From Ruminococcaceae bacterium BL-6 (GTDB lineage Bacteria > Bacillota > Clostridia > Oscillospirales > Acutalibacteraceae), in NCBI GenBank assembly GCA_902810075.1, contig LR778135.1, forward strand, positions 868,001-932,000: DNA of 64,000 bases. The letters are read 5' to 3'. Below the pieces are notes generated by a model. It was not told the origin of the DNA, did no database searches, and worked only from the letters and a program-made list of their open reading frames with translations. The position numbers and the translations under genes are program-made. Below, piece after piece: positions 26,129 to 35,233 of the stretch (positions are counted from its first letter, which is position 1; every line of letters starts with the position of its first letter).

Positions 26129-26791
26129 TCAGTCAGGTGGAAATTTCGACTCGGTCCTGTCTTTTAAAAACCCGACGTAATCTTCCGAAAAATGATAGAG
26201 CAGCCCCGTGAAGATCTCGCGCAGGTTTTCCTTGTCAAGGCCGTAGTGGTCCGCCAGCTTTTCCCCCAGGGTGGCATAGGTGATCATCGGAAGGCTCCCG
26301 AAAAAAACCGCGGCGATGACTCCCCGGTCGATGTCCATCTGACAGATTCCCAAAGACGACATCCACCGCCGGGATTCCTGAATGGAGGGCAGAAAAGCTT
26401 CGAATATTTTCGGATCGGTCTGCCGGCTGGGATTCCGGAAAATCTCCCCGAGCACGATGCTGAAAATCTTTTCCCGTTTCTTCAGGGCGGCCATCACCTG
26501 ATCGACGACTTTTCTGATGACATCCGCGTCGTAGATATCCAGGTCGTAAATATCTTTTTCGCCGACCGCTTTTTTCTTTTCCAGGATCATTTCCCTGATA
26601 TTGGCGTCGATCAGCTCGGCAAACAGCCCTTTCTTGCTCTGAAAATAATAATAGATCAGGGCCTGGTTGACGCCTGCCCGTTTTGCGATCCTGTCCATTC
26701 TCGCGCCGTCGAATCCGGCTTCGTAGAAGACATCCAAAGCGGCGTCGAGAATTTTTTGCCTGCTTTCCTGGCCGTTCTCTTTTCCGGACAT
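26129..26791 (-). CDS. TetR-family regulator of the efflux operon
   Basis: A 220-residue regulator with an N-terminal helix-turn-helix (RQKILDAALDVFYEAGFDGARMDRIAKRAGVNQALIYYYFQSKKGLF) and a C-terminal ligand domain. It precedes the ABC, FtsX, HlyD and TolC-like genes on the same strand and has a palindrome just before its start codon, so it probably represses itself and the operon until an exported compound binds. Confidence 0.85.
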   Translation of the reverse strand: MSGKENGQESRQKILDAALDVFYEAGFDGARMDRIAKRAGVNQALIYYYFQSKKGLFAELIDANIREMILEKKKAVGEKDIYDLDIYDADVIRKVVDQVMAALKKREKIFSIVLGEIFRNPSRQTDPKIFEAFLPSIQESRRWMSSLGICQMDIDRGVIAAVFFGSLPMITYATLGEKLADHYGLDKENLREIFTGLLYHFSEDYVGFLKDRTESKFPPD

Positions 26792-26806
26792 TTCCAGCCA
26801 ACTCCT

Positions 26807-26828
26807 TAATTAACTATTTAGTTAATTA
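26807..26828. promoter_or_regulatory. TetR operator
   Basis: A perfect inverted repeat TAATTAACTA-TT-TAGTTAATTA starts 16 bp before the TetR start codon, within the expected promoter region. Confidence 0.7.
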
Positions 26829-27047
26829 TAGGCCGCGATCCGCCGAAAGTCAATCGAAGTTCTCCTCGTATTCAGGCGTTTTGAACCTTTCTCCAGCCGC
26901 AGCTTTTCTCCCGGATTCGAGGACAGTATAACATAAGCGGAGTCAAGATGGCGTTAATTATTTTCTCCGCGGCATTAAAATTCCATTAAGATGAAACGGA
27001 AGGGTCCGCCGGTTCCTTGGAGGTTTGGACGGGGCATGAGGCCCGGC

Positions 27048-27076
27048 TTGCCATTTATGGAAAGATATGCTAGGAT
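27048..27076 (+). promoter_or_regulatory. Promoter of the MFS exporter gene
   Basis: TTGCCA, 17 bases, TAGGAT. It gives a leader of about 135 nt that ends in a terminator-like hairpin. Confidence 0.6.
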
Positions 27077-27149
27077 AAAAACAATCGATCCGCACTTCCC
27101 GCCGCCGGTTTCCTGATTCCGCGCATTCAAAAGGCGGCTGGGTTTCGAG

Positions 27150-27180
27150 GCGGCGGGGCCTTGTGCCCGCTGCTTTTTTT
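27150..27180 (+). terminator. Attenuator-like terminator before the MFS gene
   Basis: GCGGCGGG pairs with CCCGCTGC and is followed by seven T. Earlier CCGCCGCC and GGCGGC segments in the leader could form an alternative stem. The hairpin ends 38 bp before the start codon. Confidence 0.65.
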
Positions 27181-27218
27181 GTGTCCTTCCCCTTAAAAAA
27201 AGAAAGGACCGTTTTGAT

Positions 27219-28457
27219 ATGACAAACAGTCAAACGCAGGAAAGCGCCTGGAAAAAGCAGGCCGTTCTGTTTCTGGTCAGCCAGAATATCTCGCTGTTCG
27301 GCTCCTCGGTGGTCGGCTTTGCCATCATCTGGTACATCACGATGCAGACTTCGTCCGGGGTCTGGCTGACGTTTGCGACGATCTGCTCCATGGCCCCGCA
27401 GGTCCTGATTTCGCCGTGGGCCGGCGTCTGGGCGGACCGGCACAGCCGGAAATACCTGATTATGTTCGCGGACGGCTTCACGGCCCTTTCGACGCTTGTG
27501 CTCGCCGTCGTATTTTTTCTGGGGCACCGCAGCCTGCAGCTCCTTCTCGTCGTGTCCGTGCTGCGCTCCATCGGGGTGGGGATTCAGACGCCCGCGCTGG
27601 GCGCCATTTATCCGCAGCTCGTTCCGCGGGAACAGCTGACCAGGGTGCAGGGGATCAACCAGACGCTGGGCTCGGTTCTGCAGCTTCTGGCCCCCGCCGC
27701 CGGAGGGGCCGTGCTCGCCTCCTTCGGGATCGAGTGGACTTTTCTGCTGGACGTTTCGACGGCGCTGGTTGCGATCGTCATCTTCAGCCTGATCCGCGTC
27801 GGAAAAGTCGAGAGGAAGGAAGAACCCCTGCCGCTTCTGAAGGAGCTGGGGCAGGGCATCCGGTATACTTTCCGCCATCCTGCGCTCCGGAGGATCATCG
27901 TCTGCTATGCGTGCTTTTTCTTTTTGATGACGCCTGCGGCGGTTCTGACGCCGCTGCTCGTTCAGCGCAGCTTCGGGAACGACGTGTGGCGGCTGACGGC
28001 GAACGAGATGGTCTGGACGATGGGAGCATTTCTCGGGGGCGTTTTTGTTTCCCTGCACGGGGAATTCCGCGAAAAGGTGAGAACCATCGCCCTGTGCCTT
28101 GCGGGCTTCGGCGTGACGTTCGGCTTGCTGGGCGTTGCGAAGCCCTTCTGGGTCTATCTTGCCGTGATGGGCGCGGCGGGATTGTTTATGCCGGTGATCG
28201 CCACGGCGCAGACCGTTTTTATCCAGGAGATCACGGAGCCTTCGATGATGGGGAGGGTGTTTTCCATCCTTCAGATCCTTTCGGCAGGCTCCGTGCCGTT
28301 CGCCATCCTGCTGTTCGGGCCTTTGGCCGACGTCGTGCCGATCGAAGGCATCCTGCTGGCGACGGGGGCGCTTATGGTTTTGGTGGCGGCCCTGTACCGG
28401 CTTTCGAACAAAGCGGCTGAAGAGCAGGAATCCGCCGGCCGGGAAAAGGACGGATGA
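27219..28457 (+). CDS. MFS drug exporter (Mef-like)
   Basis: A 412-residue transporter with twelve predicted membrane segments. The motif GVWADRHSRKYLIMFAD after helix 2 is the MFS loop, and the N-terminus (FLVSQNISLFGSSVVGFAIIWYIT) resembles macrolide/multidrug exporters of the Mef group. It stands alone behind a leader with a terminator, as is common for inducible resistance genes. The drug cannot be predicted. Confidence 0.8.
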   Translation: MTNSQTQESAWKKQAVLFLVSQNISLFGSSVVGFAIIWYITMQTSSGVWLTFATICSMAPQVLISPWAGVWADRHSRKYLIMFADGFTALSTLVLAVVFFLGHRSLQLLLVVSVLRSIGVGIQTPALGAIYPQLVPREQLTRVQGINQTLGSVLQLLAPAAGGAVLASFGIEWTFLLDVSTALVAIVIFSLIRVGKVERKEEPLPLLKELGQGIRYTFRHPALRRIIVCYACFFFLMTPAAVLTPLLVQRSFGNDVWRLTANEMVWTMGAFLGGVFVSLHGEFREKVRTIALCLAGFGVTFGLLGVAKPFWVYLAVMGAAGLFMPVIATAQTVFIQEITEPSMMGRVFSILQILSAGSVPFAILLFGPLADVVPIEGILLATGALMVLVAALYRLSNKAAEEQESAGREKDG

Positions 28458-28643
28458 TTTCCCCGCTTTTCCGCGGCGTTTCGAATGGGCCGGGTGCGGG
28501 AGCGCAGAGCGGCAGTGGATGAAGAAGCGAAAGACAACAAAAAACAGCACCGCCGCGCGGAAGGTGCGATTCTGTTCCATGATAGAAGCAAGGCCGGTTT
28601 CGGTCATTCATTTTTATTTTAAAAAGGAAAGGATGAGGGTTTC

Positions 28644-29588
28644 ATGCAAGCGGAGCAGATCAAAAAGGTGGTGCTTGCGGGAGCGGGCACCATGGGAACC
28701 TCGATGTCGCAGATCTTTGCGGCGCACGGGTATGAAACGGTTCTGTACAACCACAGGGAGGTCACGCTGGAGAAGGCGCGGCGCATGATCGAGCTGAACC
28801 AGCAGGCTCTGGTGCAGAGCGGCGAGCTGTCTGCGGCGGAGTCGGATGCGGTGAAAAGGCGGATCGCCTTTACGGCCGGCGACGGCTGCTTTGCGGACTG
28901 CGACATCGTCGTGGAATCGATTGTGGAGGACATGCAGATCAAGCGTCAGTTCTGGCAGAAGGTTTCCTCGCTCGCGCGGGAGGACGCGATTCTCGCGACC
29001 AATACCTCGGGCCTGTCCATCACCGGAATCGCGGAGGCGGTGCAAAAGCCCGGGCGCTTCTGCGGGATGCACTGGTTCAATCCGCCGCATCTGGTGCCGC
29101 TGGTGGAGGTGATCAAGGGCGATCTGACGCAGGAGGAGACGGCCCGCACCGTGATTGCGCTGGCCGAAAGGATCGGCAAGAAGGCCGTGCTGGTGAAAAA
29201 GGACGCGAAGGGGTTTATCGGCAACCGCCTGCAGACGGCCATGCTGCGCGAGGCGGTCCATATCGTGCAGTCCGGCATCGCGGACGCGCAGGATGTGGAC
29301 GACGCCGTCAAATACGGCATCGGGTTCCGGTATGCCTGCATCGGGCCGCTGGAGACCGCCGATTTCGGCGGCCTGGATATTTTTTACCGTGTGGCGGAAT
29401 ATCTGGTCCCGGATTTGTGCAGCTCGCAGGAAACACCCCCGCTGCTGCGGGAAAAATTTGAAAAAGGGGAGCTCGGGGTCAAAACGGGAAAGGGCTTCTA
29501 CGATTACAGCGGCGGCAGGGGGGAGGAAGCGATCCGGGAACGGGATGAAAAATTCATCCGTCTCTACCGCGCGCTGTATCGGAAATAA
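28644..29588 (+). CDS. 3-hydroxyacyl-CoA dehydrogenase
   Basis: A 314-residue NAD-dependent dehydrogenase. It has a Rossmann motif GAGTMGTSMSQIFAAHG at the N-terminus, the substrate segment ATNTSGLSI, the catalytic His in GMHWFNPPHLVPLVEVI, and the family end KTGKGFYDYSGG. It interconverts 3-hydroxyacyl-CoA and 3-ketoacyl-CoA. No thiolase, crotonase or acyl-CoA dehydrogenase gene lies beside it, so a role in butyrate synthesis versus another hydroxyacid route is open. AAAGGAAAGGATG provides the ribosome site region. Confidence 0.85.
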   Translation: MQAEQIKKVVLAGAGTMGTSMSQIFAAHGYETVLYNHREVTLEKARRMIELNQQALVQSGELSAAESDAVKRRIAFTAGDGCFADCDIVVESIVEDMQIKRQFWQKVSSLAREDAILATNTSGLSITGIAEAVQKPGRFCGMHWFNPPHLVPLVEVIKGDLTQEETARTVIALAERIGKKAVLVKKDAKGFIGNRLQTAMLREAVHIVQSGIADAQDVDDAVKYGIGFRYACIGPLETADFGGLDIFYRVAEYLVPDLCSSQETPPLLREKFEKGELGVKTGKGFYDYSGGRGEEAIRERDEKFIRLYRALYRK

Positions 29589-29749
29589 GCGCGGCCCATG
29601 GTCGGCGGATGACCGTGTCCCTGCGGCCATTGAGCAGTGGCGGCTGATCCGAAGTGCGCTTCCGGATCTTTCTTCCTGATTTTTTGTTTTCTTATAAAGC
29701 CCGCCCCTTTTGCAACGGCATGTGCGCCGAAACAGAAGAGGCGGTTTTT

Positions 29750-31546
29750 TTATGAAAGCGGGGGATGGGATGACGGAGAATCTGGCGGCCGGGGCGTTCC
29801 GCTTTCGCGCTCTATGGGAAGGGTGATCTCCGCGACGGTTCCCTTTCCCGGCTGGCTCCGGTAAACAAGGCCGTACCGCTCGCCGCAGTAGAGCCTGATC
29901 CTTTTCTGGATATTGCTGATCCCGATGTTTTTAAAATAGTGCTCCTTTTTCCGGCCCGCGTTGATCTGGCGGACCTCCTCCCGGTCCATTCCGGTCCCGT
30001 TGTCGATGACCTGGATATGCAGGGCATCCCCATCCAGAAAGGAAACGATTTTGATCTGATAGGCCTGCTCCATGTTCCGGAAGCCGTGGAGGATACTGTT
30101 TTCCACCAGCGGCTGAAGGATAAAGCGGATCACCCGACAGTCCAGCGTGTCCTCGTTCAGCTGCGTGAGAAATTCGAAGGTATCCAGATATCGGAACTTT
30201 TCGATCGTGACGTAATTCTTCACGCTCTTCACCTCTTCCTTCAGGGTGGTCGTGGCGTTGTGGCTGGAAAGGTTGTATTTCAGCAGGTTGATCAGCGCGG
30301 TGATCATATCCGCGATGTTGTTCATGTTCTGCATGGAAACGAGCCACCGGATCGAATCGAGGGTGTTGTACAGGAAGTGCGGGTTGATCTGGGCTTCCAG
30401 CACCTGAAGCTGAAGGTCCGCTTTCTGCTGCTGGTTCTCCAGCTCCTTTTTCCGGAGCGTGTCGATCCGGTCGATCATCAGGTTGAACGTGTGCTCCAGC
30501 TGGCTGAATTCATCCCGGCCCTTCACGCGGAGATGATACGACAGGTCGCCTTCCTCTACATTCTTGCAGGCCCGGCTCAGCTTGTGGATCGGTTTCGTGA
30601 TGGTCTGCGCGAGCAGCATCGCGGCCAGGAAGGAGATGGCCGCGCAGATGATGAGCAGCCACTGCAGGGCGACGCCCATTTTCTGCGTCTGGACGGTGAT
30701 GGAGTTTTCGGGGATGACCCGTATGATCTTCCATTGGATATTGTCGAGGGATTTCGAGACCAGAATCGTGTTGACGCCGAAAACCTTCTCGTTCAGAAGC
30801 TGATCGTCGCTGTTCAGGATCTCCGGGTACCGTTTCACAATGGGTTCGAAAGAGGTCGTGTTCGGGTAGTTTAAAATGATCTCGCCCTGCGAGTTGCAGA
30901 TGAACGCCTTCTCGTTCGCTTCAATGGCAAAGTCGACGAATTTTTCCTGAACGTATTCGTAGCTGATGTTGATGACGACGATTCCATCCATGCCGCCCGG
31001 CCCGGATGTGCGGAACGGGCAGAGATACGACACCACTTCCGCCACGTTTTTGGAAGAATCCTGCTGCATCAGAGGGTGCCGGTCGCTCCATTTCGGCAGA
31101 AATCCGTTCTCCGTCAGCTGCTTCCGGTAATACCCGTAGGCCTCGCCGGGGTTCGGCTCCTGCGCGGTCGAGCAGGCCGCTCCGTTTTCCCCGAAGATCT
31201 GGATGCTGTAAATGAACGGCTCCATTTCCAGCATATGGTTCAGCAAGGTCATGATATTCGCCGTCTTGCGGCTGAACGGGCTGTTGCCCTGAGGCTCCGA
31301 TTCCAGAAAAAGGCGGATCTCCTCGGTGGCGGACAGGTATCTCGCCGTGTTCTGCGCAACGTCGATGCTGTTGTCCAGGTCGGATTTCAGCTTGTCGGTG
31401 GCGAGAATATTGTAGTTTTCCTCATTCCGGCGCAGGCTTTTCGCATAGGTCTCGTTGATCACGACGCCGATGATGCTCAGGAACAAGGCAGTCAGCCCGA
31501 TAAAGGAAAAAAATATTTTGTATTTTATGGTAAAAAACCGATCCAT
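29750..31546 (-). CDS. Sensor histidine kinase (YesM-like)
   Basis: A 598-residue kinase: membrane helices at about 8-30 and 292-315 flank an extracellular sensor domain, followed by a HAMP domain (TITKPIHKLSRACKNVEEGDL), a His_kinase box QINPHFLYNTLDSIRWL and an HATPase domain (LQPLVENSILHG, DNGTGM, GIGISNIQKRI). The ATG giving MDRFFTIKYK is used because upstream residues are not family-like. The matching AraC-type response regulator is divergent, and a sugar ABC operon lies nearby, the typical YesM/YesN arrangement for carbohydrate sensing. Confidence 0.9.
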   Translation of the reverse strand: MDRFFTIKYKIFFSFIGLTALFLSIIGVVINETYAKSLRRNEENYNILATDKLKSDLDNSIDVAQNTARYLSATEEIRLFLESEPQGNSPFSRKTANIMTLLNHMLEMEPFIYSIQIFGENGAACSTAQEPNPGEAYGYYRKQLTENGFLPKWSDRHPLMQQDSSKNVAEVVSYLCPFRTSGPGGMDGIVVINISYEYVQEKFVDFAIEANEKAFICNSQGEIILNYPNTTSFEPIVKRYPEILNSDDQLLNEKVFGVNTILVSKSLDNIQWKIIRVIPENSITVQTQKMGVALQWLLIICAAISFLAAMLLAQTITKPIHKLSRACKNVEEGDLSYHLRVKGRDEFSQLEHTFNLMIDRIDTLRKKELENQQQKADLQLQVLEAQINPHFLYNTLDSIRWLVSMQNMNNIADMITALINLLKYNLSSHNATTTLKEEVKSVKNYVTIEKFRYLDTFEFLTQLNEDTLDCRVIRFILQPLVENSILHGFRNMEQAYQIKIVSFLDGDALHIQVIDNGTGMDREEVRQINAGRKKEHYFKNIGISNIQKRIRLYCGERYGLVYRSQPGKGTVAEITLPIERESGTPRPPDSPSSHPPLS

Positions 31547-31764
31547 CTTTTTCCGCCCTTTCGTATTGTTCGCCCACAGCGTTTCCGGAACAGGCCGCGG
31601 AATCAATCCGTATTCCTTCCCGAAAAAATGGGGAACCCATTCTTTTTTACAATGGAATCGCTGTAATTTACTTAAAAAAACGAAAAATTTTATATCTATT
31701 ATATAATAAACGGAGTTATAATAAAAGAAAAGAATCGAATGCGGGGTGCGGCAGCTTCTCTGCG

Positions 31765-31818
31765 GCGCCATTTTAGCCGAAACAGACAGGCTTCTTGATT
31801 GTTCAAATGAGGCCTGCG
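31765..31818 (+). repeat. Truncated copy of the MITE-like repeat
   Basis: This stretch matches the right end of the element at 52337-52498 (shared pieces include CCGAAACAGAC and TTGATT-TTCA-A-GAGGCCTG). The left half and left inverted repeat are missing. Confidence 0.7.
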
Positions 31819-31913
31819 GCAATTCCACTTATGATCGCGAACCTGGGTTTGTTCCTCCCCGCCGGAGGCGGGGGAAGGAACAGAAATAAGTCTGCATCTT
31901 AGTTGGAAATGCG
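31819..31913 (+). repeat. Long palindromic repeat, copy 1
   Basis: Outer arms (GCAATTCCACTTATGATCGC; GCATCTTAGTTGGAAATGCG) enclose a GC-rich palindrome 31851-31881. Copies are at 35140-35230 and, inverted, at 45430-45540. It sits in the 407-bp gap between the divergent kinase and response-regulator genes, which otherwise holds only their promoters. Confidence 0.7.
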
Positions 31914-31953
31914 ATCAGGCAATCCTGCAAAATATGGGAGAGGACGATCCGGA

Positions 31954-33507
31954 TTGAGAAAGATTTTAATTGCAGACGACGAGTTCCTGGTTCGGCTGGG
32001 GCTGAAAACGACCATCAACTGGGTTCAGTACGGGTACGACATTGTGGGGGAGGCTTCGAACGGGCGGGAGGCGCTGGAGCTGTTCGAAAAAAATAAGCCG
32101 GACATCCTGATGACGGATATCAAAATGCCGGATATGGACGGTCTGGAGCTGATTTCCGAGATCCGCAGAAAAGACAGGGATGTACAGGTGATTATTTTAA
32201 GCAACTACCGCGATTTCGACTATGCCCGTCAGGCGATCCGGTACGGCGTTTCCCAGTACCTGATCAAATCCGAAATCAACCAGAAAAACCTGCTCGACGT
32301 TCTCCGGTCGCTGACGTTCGCCGGGGAAAATAAGCCGCAGGCGCTCCACAGCCGGGCGCTGGAACAGCAGAAGTATCTTCAGAGGCAGATTTCGAATTTG
32401 CAGAACTGCATCCCATCCCCGGACCTGTTTCCTCCCCCGGAAAAGGATCTGTTCCCGGAGGCGGGCTACTGCATGATCTGCTGTTGCTGCGACGTTTCCC
32501 AGCTGGGGCAGGATACCGTCAATATGCTGGAAAAAATGCTGAATTCGCTGGTCGGCTCCCGGTTCCACGGCGCGGTCTGCACCACGGCGCTTTTGCAGCG
32601 GAAGCTGATGTGCTGCATCGCCGCGCCGGCCCCGAAGCCGGGCGCGGATGCCGCGGGCGGCCTGAAGGAGCAGGGGAACATGCTGATCCGGAATATGAAG
32701 CAGTACAGTTCGGTGGACCTGACCCTCGGGATCAGCCTTTCCGGGGACAGCTCCCGTTTTCCCGAAATGTTTGCGGAAGCGGAGCTTGCTCGCCAAAATT
32801 GCTTCTTCACCTCAAAAAGCATCGCGGTGTACGAAAAAAGGTTTTCGGAGAAAACCGAAAAATCACCGAAGGTCAGCTTCTTTTCCATCAAGGAATGGAT
32901 CGACGGCAACAGCCGGGACGCTTTGATGAAGTATATTTCGGAGATATTCGACAGGCTGCGCAGGGCCGAGAGATACGAATATCTGAAAAACTGCTATATC
33001 GATTTTCTCTCGATCGCAAAAAACCTGTGCGAGCACTATCATATGGACAAAAACGATTTTCCCCCGGAGAAATTCGACTACGAAAGCCTTACCGTCATGC
33101 CCACGATCGATCTGGTGGAGGAGCATATCCGGAACCTTTATACGGAGATCCTGAACGTCAGCCAGAACAGGGGAAAGGGGCACAGCTTTTACATAAAGGC
33201 CTGCCTTGCCTTCATCGCCGACCATTATTCCACGAGCATCACCCTGAACGACGCGGCGAAGCAGTCCAACATCAGCAGCAGCTACCTCTCCCTGGTCTTC
33301 AAGCAGGAGCTCGGGATCAATTTCAGCGATTACCTGACGAAATACCGGATCGAGCAGGCAAAACGCCTGCTGACCACGACGAACCTGCACGTGTACGAGG
33401 TCGCGCAGAGGGTCGGGTTTTCCAGCCCTTACTATTTCAGCCGTGTGTTCAAGGATGTGACGAAAATGACGTGCAAGGAATATAAGGACCGGTTCATCCA
33501 GGTGTGA
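31954..33507 (+). CDS. AraC-type response regulator (YesN-like)
   Basis: A 517-residue regulator. The receiver domain (1-125) has ILIADDE, phospho-acceptor Asp in PDILMTDIKMPDMDG and Lys in YLIKSE; a long middle region follows; the C-terminal AraC domain (about 415-515) has TLNDAAKQSNISSSYLSLVFK and VAQRVGFSSPYYFSRVFK. A TTG start fits GGAGAGGA nine bases upstream; the earlier ATG has none. Partner of the divergent histidine kinase; the convergent polyol operon is its likely target. Confidence 0.88.
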   Translation: MRKILIADDEFLVRLGLKTTINWVQYGYDIVGEASNGREALELFEKNKPDILMTDIKMPDMDGLELISEIRRKDRDVQVIILSNYRDFDYARQAIRYGVSQYLIKSEINQKNLLDVLRSLTFAGENKPQALHSRALEQQKYLQRQISNLQNCIPSPDLFPPPEKDLFPEAGYCMICCCCDVSQLGQDTVNMLEKMLNSLVGSRFHGAVCTTALLQRKLMCCIAAPAPKPGADAAGGLKEQGNMLIRNMKQYSSVDLTLGISLSGDSSRFPEMFAEAELARQNCFFTSKSIAVYEKRFSEKTEKSPKVSFFSIKEWIDGNSRDALMKYISEIFDRLRRAERYEYLKNCYIDFLSIAKNLCEHYHMDKNDFPPEKFDYESLTVMPTIDLVEEHIRNLYTEILNVSQNRGKGHSFYIKACLAFIADHYSTSITLNDAAKQSNISSSYLSLVFKQELGINFSDYLTKYRIEQAKRLLTTTNLHVYEVAQRVGFSSPYYFSRVFKDVTKMTCKEYKDRFIQV

Positions 33508-33513
33508 CGGACG

Positions 33514-33552
33514 AAAGCAGCCATCCCCGCCGAAAGGGATGGCTGCTTTTTT
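33514..33552. terminator. Terminator between response regulator and sugar kinase genes
   Basis: AAAGCAGCCATCCC pairs with GGGATGGCTGCTTT, followed by TTTT; serves both convergent genes. Confidence 0.88.
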
Positions 33553-33606
33553 ATGGCGGACCGGCCCGCGTCTTTTTATGGCCGCCTTCCCCCGATGATT
33601 TCCAAT

Positions 33607-35112
33607 TCAGACCTTGAAGCGGTCCCAAACCTGATCCAGCGCGCCGCAGATCCGGGTGTAGGTCTCGTATTTTTCCCGGTAGGCCTCCGCCGCCGCGGGG
33701 CCCGGCCAGACCGTACCGCCGATATGCACCATCTCATCCACCGCTTCCCGGTAATCCCGGAATTTTCCCGCGGCGACCGCGGCGGCCATCGCGCTGCCGA
33801 GCGCCCCCAGCTCTTTCACGTGGATGGTTTCGACGGGAAGGCCGAGGATGTCGGCGAACATCCGCACCCACACTTCGGAATTGACCGCGCCGCCGCCCAT
33901 GCGGATGGCCTTCGGCTTTTCCCGCGCTTTCAGCAGCCGCTCGACGTGCATTTTGTGGGAGAAGGCCACGCCTTCGTAAACGGCCCGCGCCAGATGCGCG
34001 CGGGTATGGAACTCCGTCAGGCCGACGAACGCCGCCTTCCCCAGGGGATGGGTGTTGCAGCCGTACAGGAACGGAAGAAAATAGACGTTGCATTCCTGCG
34101 AGGGAACCGACCGCACCAGATCGTCGAGATAGTCGTAAATCCTTTGCCCGTCGGGCGGCACAAAGCCGTCCATGACGGTCCGGATCAGCCATTCCAGGTT
34201 GCCCGCCGAGGTCGCGCTGCATTCCTCCTCCAGATAATAGCCGGGGATGGCGTACAGGGAGTTCATCGCGATGGTCCCGTCGGTGATCGGCTTTTCCGAG
34301 ATGAATTCGTTGATGCTCCAGGTGCCGGTGATCGTGCACATCTCCTCCGGGGTCGTGACGTGCATCGCCAGGGCGCACGCGTCGATGTCGAACATCCCGC
34401 CCGCCACCGGCGTCCCTTCCGCAAGGCCGCATTCGCGGGCGGCCCGCGGCGAGATTTTTCCGCACACATCGCAGGAACGGCACAGGGGAGGCAGCTTTTC
34501 ATACGCTTCCCCGATCCCGAACCGCTCCAGGATTTCCCGGTCGAAGCACGCGTCCCGCACGTTGATCAGCCCGGAGCCGGAAATGTCGGTCATTTCCGAA
34601 TAAGCCTCGCCGGTCAGGCGGAACCGGATATAGTCCTTGACGGAGAACACCCATTGAATGCTGTCGTAGACCGCCCGGTCGTGATCCTTCAGCCACGCCA
34701 GAAGGGAGACCTGCTGGCATGCCATGATGTTCTGGCAGAGCTTTGGATAAAGCGCCTGCGTGACGCCGGATTCCTTCCACCGCAGCGGATATTCCCATGC
34801 TCTGCCGTCCGTGGAGATTATGCCGTTGCAGGCGGGCGCCCCGTCTTTCCCCCACGGGTAAAGCCCCTTGCCGTGCCCGCACACGGCCGCCCCGACGATC
34901 CGGCGCGGCTCGATCCCCGATTTTTCGACCGCGGAGCGGATGCATTCGCAGTTGGTTTTCCAAAGCTCCTCCATATCCCGCTCGGTGTATCCGGGCTTCG
35001 GCGTGATCATCCTGGTCTGCCGGCCCGCGGACGCGATCTGATTCCCCTTCAGGTCGAAAACGGCCGCTTTTGTCGTCGTCCCGCCGTTGTCGATTCCGAG
35101 TACATATTCCAT
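33607..35112 (-). CDS. FGGY carbohydrate kinase (L-xylulose kinase-like)
   Basis: A 501-residue kinase. ATP-binding and substrate motifs include GIDNGGTTTKAAVFD at the start, GYTERDMEELW, GHGKGLYPW, TGTWSINEF (near 265) and the FGGY-type segment YEGVAFSHKMHVERLL plus GGGAVNSEVW. The order of these motifs is closest to E. coli LyxK. It would phosphorylate the ketose made by the dehydrogenase in the same operon; the 5-phosphate then goes to the epimerase. Tetrulose kinases share this family, so the exact sugar is uncertain. Confidence 0.8.
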   Translation of the reverse strand: MEYVLGIDNGGTTTKAAVFDLKGNQIASAGRQTRMITPKPGYTERDMEELWKTNCECIRSAVEKSGIEPRRIVGAAVCGHGKGLYPWGKDGAPACNGIISTDGRAWEYPLRWKESGVTQALYPKLCQNIMACQQVSLLAWLKDHDRAVYDSIQWVFSVKDYIRFRLTGEAYSEMTDISGSGLINVRDACFDREILERFGIGEAYEKLPPLCRSCDVCGKISPRAARECGLAEGTPVAGGMFDIDACALAMHVTTPEEMCTITGTWSINEFISEKPITDGTIAMNSLYAIPGYYLEEECSATSAGNLEWLIRTVMDGFVPPDGQRIYDYLDDLVRSVPSQECNVYFLPFLYGCNTHPLGKAAFVGLTEFHTRAHLARAVYEGVAFSHKMHVERLLKAREKPKAIRMGGGAVNSEVWVRMFADILGLPVETIHVKELGALGSAMAAAVAAGKFRDYREAVDEMVHIGGTVWPGPAAAEAYREKYETYTRICGALDQVWDRFKV

Positions 35113-35139
35113 AACAGCCTCCTGATGATCCCGGTGCCG

Positions 35140-35230
35140 GAACCATTCCGATTATGATTCAGCCCCCGTTCTTTTCTACTTAACGTGGGAGGAAGAAGCG
35201 GGCACAAATCGGTATCTTAGCTGGAAACGT
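35140..35230 (+). repeat. Long palindromic repeat, copy 2 (degenerate)
   Basis: The arms CATTCCGATTATGATTC and GGTATCTTAGCTGGAAACG match copy 1 in order and spacing; the central palindrome is decayed. Located between the kinase and epimerase genes. Confidence 0.5.
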
Positions 35231-35233
35231 TCT

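Noticed and set aside
26958..28607. 549-residue reverse frame opposite the MFS gene
   Set aside because: Composition is Arg/Pro/His-rich shadow of a GC-rich gene; the forward frame has clear MFS motifs.
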